Positions 6,545 through 10,593 of a stretch of DNA of 10,593 nucleotides are shown here, piece after piece. The stretch covers positions 1 through 10,593 of the forward strand of contig JASLDA010000491.1 in the NCBI GenBank assembly GCA_030151745.1. The letters are read 5' to 3'. Source of the stretch: Chitinophagaceae bacterium (GTDB lineage Bacteria; Bacteroidota; Bacteroidia; Chitinophagales; Chitinophagaceae). The position numbers were made by a program, and so were the translations under genes. The notes under the pieces were generated by a model. It did not search any database, was not told the DNA's origin, and saw nothing but the letters and a program-made list of their open reading frames with translations. Each line of letters starts with the position of its first letter. Position 1 is the first letter of the stretch.

Positions 6545-8126
6545 CGGCATCCCGATATTCAAAAGCTGGGCACCGGAGTGGATGGTAAAGCTCATCCTCT
6601 TCCTGCTGATACTGCCCAGCATCGTGCTGTTCTTCCTGCCTCTGGCCAATATCAACGCCGCGGCCGGCTATTACGGCAGCGAGCCCGCGGATATGCAGTT
6701 CGCCGTAGCCCTCTTCTATGCCGGATATGCCGGCTTCTACAGCCTGGAACGGCGCTTCTTTACCTACCTGGCGGCAAAGGAGTACTTCATCCTGTTCACC
6801 TTCCTGCAACTCCTCACCAGCTTCGCCTGCTTCCGCACGCATGAAGTCTATGTTCTCTTCCCGCTGCGGTTCATACAGGGCATGCTGTTTGCCTGCACCG
6901 TCAATCTTTCCCTCGCGCTGATGTTCACCCGGCTGCGCAGCGAGCGGGCTCGGGAAGTCAGCTTCTCCATCTTCTTCGGGCTGCTCCTGTGCGCCATACC
7001 CTTCAATAATTTCGTGACGGCAGACCTCATAGACGCCTTCGATTATAACATCGTCTACAAGACCGCGCTGTTCGCATACATGCCCTGCCTGGTGCTGCTC
7101 GTCCTTACGATGAACAAAGTGCGTTTGAACGTCCGCTTTCCCCTGTACAAGCTGGACTGGCAGAGCTTCTGCCTGTACAGCATCGTGCTCAGCCTGATCG
7201 GCTACGTCATGATCTACGGGCAGGAATATTACTGGCTGGAGGACCGCCGCATCCGTTACGGCGTCGTCGCAATAGCCGGGCTTTCGGCCCTGGCCGCGTT
7301 GCGGCAGCAGGCGATGAAGCGCCCGTACATCGATCTGCGCATATTCCGGTTCCGAAATTTCAAGGTAGGTCTGCTGGTATTGTTCGTCATGTACATATGC
7401 CGTTTCGCCTCGGGCATTACCAACAGCTTCTTCGCGACGGTGCTGCGTTTCGACCCGATGCACGTTTCCTATATCAACCTCCTGAATCTCTCGGGGCTGA
7501 TCGCCGGCGTCTTCATAGCCTGCTGCATGATCCTCCAGAAGAAGCGGATCCGGCATATCTGGCTGCCGGGCTTCCTGCTGCTGCTGGCCTTCCACATCCG
7601 CATGTACTTCCTTTTCGACGTGCAGGCGGACGAGCACAACTATTTCATACCGCTGTTCATCCAGGGACTGGGCGTCGGCCTGATCATGGTGCCGACTATC
7701 GTGTATACCATTTCCTCTGTGCCCCCTGCCCTGGGCCCTTCCGCGGCGGCGGTCTGCCTGGCCGTCCGGTATCTCGGCTTTTGCGTCAGCATCGGCCTGA
7801 TCAATTACTTCGAGCTCTTCGGGAAAAGCAGGCACTACAACGCTTTCCAGGACCACCTCAGCACCATAGACCCTATGGCGAGGCAATTCCTTCATAAACG
7901 GTCGGCCTACCTGGCAGCGAAGGGGCTGCCCCACAGGCAAGCAGCGAAAGCCGCGGATAAGCTGCTGACCGGCAAGATCAACGCGCAGGGGCAGCTGCGC
8001 TTCGCGATGGACTACTACGAGCTGATGTCCTGGCTGATCGTAGCTGCCCTGCTCCTGCTGGCACTATTTCCTTACCTGAACCGGACCACGGCCTATCTAA
8101 GATCCCGGAGGCTTGCTCCGGCATAA
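6537..8126 (+). CDS. MFS drug efflux pump, DHA2 (EmrB-like) type
   Basis: A 529-residue polytopic inner membrane protein, the size of 14-helix DHA2 proton antiporters. Hydrophobic segments are spread through the whole length, beginning LILFLLILPSIVLFFLPLAN and ending LIVAALLLLALFPYL. A charged periplasmic-type loop (about residues 430-500: RHYNAFQDHLSTIDPMARQF and on) precedes the final helix, as in DHA2 pumps. FIQGMLFACTVNLSLALMF corresponds to the region after helix 3, and GLGVGLIMVPTIVYTISSVP to the antiporter signature area. Sequence similarity to classical EmrB motifs is loose; this is the divergent version common in Bacteroidota. With the TolC-like and EmrA-like genes it makes a complete tripartite pump. 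The substrate is unknown. Confidence 0.9.
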   Translation: MDSGIPIFKSWAPEWMVKLILFLLILPSIVLFFLPLANINAAAGYYGSEPADMQFAVALFYAGYAGFYSLERRFFTYLAAKEYFILFTFLQLLTSFACFRTHEVYVLFPLRFIQGMLFACTVNLSLALMFTRLRSERAREVSFSIFFGLLLCAIPFNNFVTADLIDAFDYNIVYKTALFAYMPCLVLLVLTMNKVRLNVRFPLYKLDWQSFCLYSIVLSLIGYVMIYGQEYYWLEDRRIRYGVVAIAGLSALAALRQQAMKRPYIDLRIFRFRNFKVGLLVLFVMYICRFASGITNSFFATVLRFDPMHVSYINLLNLSGLIAGVFIACCMILQKKRIRHIWLPGFLLLLAFHIRMYFLFDVQADEHNYFIPLFIQGLGVGLIMVPTIVYTISSVPPALGPSAAAVCLAVRYLGFCVSIGLINYFELFGKSRHYNAFQDHLSTIDPMARQFLHKRSAYLAAKGLPHRQAAKAADKLLTGKINAQGQLRFAMDYYELMSWLIVAALLLLALFPYLNRTTAYLRSRRLAPA

Positions 8127-8150
8127 TATTTCACACTCAAAATCTCAACT

Positions 8151-8513
8151 ATGGCGCCGGTATTCAGGATCAAACGAGCTTATGAAAAGCCGCTTAAGAA
8201 AGACGGCTACAGGGTACTCGTGGACAGGCTATGGCCTCGGGGCATAAAAAAGGAAGAGGCTGCATTGGACGAATGGGCGAAAGACCTGGCCCCTTCCGCG
8301 CACCTCAGGAAATGGTTCGGGCACGAAGTGGTGCTCTGGGACGAGTTCCAGAAGAAGTACAAGGCGGAGCTGCGGCACAATGAGGCTGTCGACGCCTTCG
8401 TCGAAACCCACGCGGACCGGAAGCTCATCACGCTGGTATACGGCGCCAAGGACGAAGCGCACAATCACGCGATCGTGCTGCAGCAATTCCTGGAGAAGCG
8501 ATATGAGTCCTGA
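8151..8513 (+). CDS. DUF488 family protein (YeaO-like)
   Basis: A 120-residue cytoplasmic protein with the conserved DUF488 core: RAYEKPLKKDGYRVLVDRLW, then PRGIKKEEAALDEWAKDLAP and LRKWFGH, and the ending LVYGAKDEAHNHAIVLQQFL. Length is normal for the short YeaO-like branch. The biochemical function of the family is not established. It starts 24 bp after the pump gene and its last 11 bp overlap the ferredoxin start, so it sits inside the operon rather than beside it. The DRLWPRG motif rich in Arg and Asp is the family's probable active or binding site. There is no signal peptide. Confidence 0.92.
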   Translation: MAPVFRIKRAYEKPLKKDGYRVLVDRLWPRGIKKEEAALDEWAKDLAPSAHLRKWFGHEVVLWDEFQKKYKAELRHNEAVDAFVETHADRKLITLVYGAKDEAHNHAIVLQQFLEKRYES

Positions 8514-8790
8514 GAAGAAGACCATATTGCTCACCCTGGTCTATAAAGGCCGGGAATATCCCGTTTATACAGCACACGACGAATACTATTCCCTGATGAG
8601 CCTGATATCGGATCATGCCGACATTCCCGCATTCGGCCTCTGCAGCGGCATGGGAAGCTGCGGCACCTGTATGGTGGAGATCCGGGGCCGCAACCTGCCG
8701 GGCGGGTACAGGGCCCTCTCCTGCGGCATCCCGGTAGACGACGCCCTCGCCAATGTCGTCGTAACGGTACAGGAAGACAGGTGTTATTAA
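8503..8790 (+). CDS. Small [2Fe-2S] ferredoxin-like protein
   Basis: A 95-residue protein starting at ATG 8503, inside the DUF488 gene (11-bp overlap, different frame). An upstream in-frame extension exists but is the shadow of DUF488. The cluster motif is Cys47-SGMGS-Cys53-GT-Cys56, then Cys74: CX5CX2CX17C. The CX5CX2C first part is as in adrenodoxin/Isc-type ferredoxins, while the last interval is shorter than I expect for that family. The fold fits: beta strands TILLTLVYKGREYPVYT at the amino end, a helix (YYSLMSLISDHA), the cluster loop, and a final strand NVVVTVQED. It likely passes electrons to an oxygenase or flavoenzyme. The FAD enzyme two genes downstream is an obvious candidate partner. 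Confidence 0.88.
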   Translation: MSPEKKTILLTLVYKGREYPVYTAHDEYYSLMSLISDHADIPAFGLCSGMGSCGTCMVEIRGRNLPGGYRALSCGIPVDDALANVVVTVQEDRCY

Positions 8791-8807
8791 ACGACTCCTT
8801 ACATGCA

Positions 8808-9227
8808 ATGAGAAATACAATGGGCATAAGATACGGGCTGGCCGGCCTGCTGACTCTCGCACTCGCCGGCTGCACCAAGGAAAGCAAGACGTTCACGCTG
8901 AAAACCGTACGGCTGAATGAATACCGGCGGATGGGCTTCCCGGCACAGAAGCTACACCTGGAGGTCTTCGGGGAGAACAACCCGGACCCGCTGGCGAATA
9001 CCGGATACTACCCCGCCGACCTTACGCTGCCGGCGAGCTTCAAGATGTACCCATCATTGCCCATGAACCTGTACAGCGATGCCTACGAAGTGCAGCTATG
9101 GGGCGACAGCTCGGGGCATATCGGCACCTGCAGGATCAATATGGAGGAATACAAGATCATATTCCCGATCGATATGGAAGTGAAAAACGACAGTCTGAAT
9201 ATATCCATCATAGGCTCCTGGCAGTGA
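8808..9227 (+). CDS. Small lipoprotein, possibly C2-like
   Basis: A 139-residue lipoprotein. I chose ATG 8808 (MRNTMGIRYGLAGLLTLALA, then Gly21-Cys22); ATG 8820 would also work, and the longer start at 8781 overlaps the ferredoxin. The lipobox is LAGC with Cys22. The mature part (TLKTVRLNEYRRMGF, AQKLHLEVFGENNPDPL, YEVQLWGDSSG, NMEEYKIIFPIDMEVKND, SLNISIIGSWQ) has regular beta strands with acidic loops, which resembles a C2-like sandwich. That is an inference from the pattern; no family is recognised. It lies 17 bp after the ferredoxin and 48 bp before the FAD enzyme. Its presence in a redox/efflux operon is unexplained; it could be an accessory on the outer envelope. Confidence 0.75.
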   Translation: MRNTMGIRYGLAGLLTLALAGCTKESKTFTLKTVRLNEYRRMGFPAQKLHLEVFGENNPDPLANTGYYPADLTLPASFKMYPSLPMNLYSDAYEVQLWGDSSGHIGTCRINMEEYKIIFPIDMEVKNDSLNISIIGSWQ

Positions 9228-9275
9228 TCGCCCTGCACGCCCGCCGAAAAATCATAAAACCCGAACCATTCGAAA

Positions 9276-10526
9276 ATGACCATGAAAACACAAGTGGATG
9301 TCCTCGTCATCGGCGCAGGGCCCTCCGGCACCGTGGCCGCCGGCATCCTGCACAAAGCGGGCCTGCAGGTGCAGATCGTAGAGAAGATGCGCTTCCCGCG
9401 CTTCGTGATCGGCGAAAGCCTGCTGCCCCGCTGCATGGAAGCCCTGGACGAGGCCGGCTTGCTGAAAGCGGTGGAAGCCCGCGGCTTCCAGCAGAAAACA
9501 GGCGCCAAGTTCATCTGGGGCGGCAAGCTCTGCGACTTCAAATTCTCGCAGCAATACACTAAAGGCTGGGATTACGCCTACCAGGTGCCCCGGGCCGACT
9601 TCGACAAGACGCTGGCAGATACCTGCGCGGGAATGGGCATCCCTGTTCATTACGAGACGGAAGTCACCGGCGTAAGGATCCGCGAAGACGGCTCATCGGT
9701 CGTCACGGTACGTCTGCCGGACGGGAACGAAGCGCATATAGAAGCCCGGTTCATCGTGGACGGCAGCGGCTACGGCCGCGTGCTGCCGACACTCTTCGGC
9801 CTGAACAAGCCCTCCACGCAGTACACCCGGAAGGCCATGTTCGCGCATATGAAAGATCCCTACCGCCAGGAAGCCGACGAGCCGGACCGCATCACCATCT
9901 ACGTCCATAACCCCAGGACCTGGATATGGGTCATCCCATTCTCGAACGGGAATACCTCGGTAGGCTATGTAGGCGATCCTGAATTCTTCGATTCCTTCCC
10001 CGGGGATATGAGCTCGCAATTCCGGGCCATGCTGAACGCGGAGCCCGATCTGAAGACCCGGTTCCGGCAGTTCGAGATGGCCTGGAGCGAGCCCCGCGTA
10101 CTGCAAGGCTGGAGCGCAACGACGGAGACCTTCTTTGGAAAGGGCTTCGTGCTGACAGGAAACGTCACCGAGTTCCTGGATCCCGTCTTCTCCTCGGGCG
10201 TGACATTGGCAACCGTATCCGCGCAAAAAGCCGCCCAGCTCGTCATCCGGCACCTGAACGGCGAAGCGGTAGACTGGCAGCGGGAGTACATGGACTATAT
10301 GCAGACCGGCGTGGACGTATTCCGCACCTTCGTCAACGGCTGGTATGACGGGACTCTGTTCAGGATATTCTTTGCTGAAGACAAAGACGCGGATATGCAG
10401 AATAAGATATGCTCCGTGCTGGCCGGGTATGTCTGGGACGAGAGCAATCCCTTTGTAAGGAAGTCCGAGCAAACCGTGCGCAGCCTTGCCAATTACCTGG
10501 ACATGAAACTGCAACCGGGGACATAG
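9276..10526 (+). CDS. FAD-dependent oxidoreductase of the flavin halogenase superfamily
   Basis: A 416-residue cytoplasmic flavoprotein; ATG 9282 is an equally possible start. It has the FAD-binding Rossmann motif G13-A-G15-P-S-G18 and an acidic Glu36 for the ribose. FPRFVIGESLLPR (40-52) follows, as in group A flavin monooxygenases and halogenases. At 76-83 it reads GAKFIWGG; Lys78 sits where flavin-dependent halogenases have their catalytic Lys (Lys79 in PrnA). D162-G-S-G165 is the second FAD contact and W216-I-W-V-I-P221 is the diagnostic WxWxIP halogenase motif. FLDPVFSSGV (300-309) is the third FAD region. The carboxy-terminal 100 residues are predicted helical (YVWDESNPFV near the end). 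Some relatives occur in Bacteroidota flexirubin/dialkylresorcinol loci (from memory). Halogenase, hydroxylase or reductase activity cannot be told apart here. It is the last gene of the rightward set. Confidence 0.88.
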   Translation: MTMKTQVDVLVIGAGPSGTVAAGILHKAGLQVQIVEKMRFPRFVIGESLLPRCMEALDEAGLLKAVEARGFQQKTGAKFIWGGKLCDFKFSQQYTKGWDYAYQVPRADFDKTLADTCAGMGIPVHYETEVTGVRIREDGSSVVTVRLPDGNEAHIEARFIVDGSGYGRVLPTLFGLNKPSTQYTRKAMFAHMKDPYRQEADEPDRITIYVHNPRTWIWVIPFSNGNTSVGYVGDPEFFDSFPGDMSSQFRAMLNAEPDLKTRFRQFEMAWSEPRVLQGWSATTETFFGKGFVLTGNVTEFLDPVFSSGVTLATVSAQKAAQLVIRHLNGEAVDWQREYMDYMQTGVDVFRTFVNGWYDGTLFRIFFAEDKDADMQNKICSVLAGYVWDESNPFVRKSEQTVRSLANYLDMKLQPGT

Positions 10527-10551
10527 AGGGTTGTCGGCAGGAGAAATTAGC

Positions 10552-10593
10552 CTATGCCTTGGGCAACGCCTCCTGCGCCCCGGCCGGCAGGAC
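10552..10593 (-). CDS. Possible 3' end of a convergent leftward gene (partial)
   Basis: Reading leftward from the window edge, 13 codons in one frame give VLPAGAQEALPKA followed by TAG (10552-10554). The residues look protein-like and the position, converging with the rightward operon, is sensible, but 13 codons prove nothing. The 25 bp between 10527 and 10551 hold no clear terminator. GCAGGAG (10537-10543) could pair with CTCCTGC (10570-10576), a weak stem with a long loop. Confidence 0.2.
   Translation of the reverse strand, partial: VLPAGAQEALPKA

Noticed and set aside
5123..6655. 510-residue open frame on the minus strand
   Set aside because: It is antisense to the TolC and HlyD genes, which have full family motifs. 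The translation is His/Val/Arg-rich without domains, the usual artefact of GC-rich codon use.
6507..7940. 477-residue open frame on the minus strand
   Set aside because: It lies antisense to the MFS pump; the translation is Glu/Gln/His-rich low-complexity sequence with no fold-like pattern.
9693..10514. 273-residue minus-strand frame opposite the FAD enzyme
   Set aside because: The plus strand has clear halogenase-superfamily motifs; the antisense product has none.
1..10593. CRISPR array, complete insertion sequence or rRNA
   Set aside because: I saw no regularly spaced repeats, transposase or structural RNA gene.

Overview
The window suggests a GC-rich member of the Bacteroidota (Sphingobacteriales/Chitinophagales type). 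The evidence is three intergenic boxes matching the Bacteroidota -7 promoter element TAnnTTTG, a lipoprotein whose mature end reads C-QKDD (like the Bacteroidota surface-export signal), and several proteins of Bacteroidota-typical families: a barrel starting with CDVCGC, a LytTR response regulator, an AraC/cupin regulator and a DUF488 protein. I do not name a species.

Layout. Positions 1-332 hold no gene; they contain two REP-like palindromic repeats and a strong hairpin that probably terminates the leftward genes. Three leftward genes follow (read from 2214 down to 333): a small Cys-rich membrane or exported protein with a GTG start, an outer-membrane-barrel-like protein with a CDVCGC amino end, and a small lipoprotein. 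I infer a metal-handling role, possibly copper, from the Cys motifs only. From 2366 to 3184 lies a gene graveyard: a 5'-truncated, frameshifted LytTR response regulator (leftward) fused head-to-head to the twice-frameshifted 3' end of a rightward exported-protein gene. The two remnants meet at a 10-bp palindrome.

The right two thirds is a regulated locus. An AraC-family regulator (leftward) stands back to back with seven tightly packed rightward genes: TolC-like outer membrane factor, EmrA/HlyD-like adaptor, 14-TM-type MFS pump, DUF488 protein, small [2Fe-2S] ferredoxin, small lipoprotein, and an FAD enzyme with flavin-dependent-halogenase hallmarks (GxGxxG, WIWVIP and a candidate catalytic Lys). 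Gaps are 6, -8, 24, -11, 17 and 48 bp, so one transcript is plausible. The first three genes form a complete tripartite efflux pump. The joined redox genes suggest that a small molecule is modified (halogenated or oxidised) and exported, or detoxified and expelled. That coupling is the most interesting hypothesis here. The last 67 bp may contain the tail of a convergent gene.
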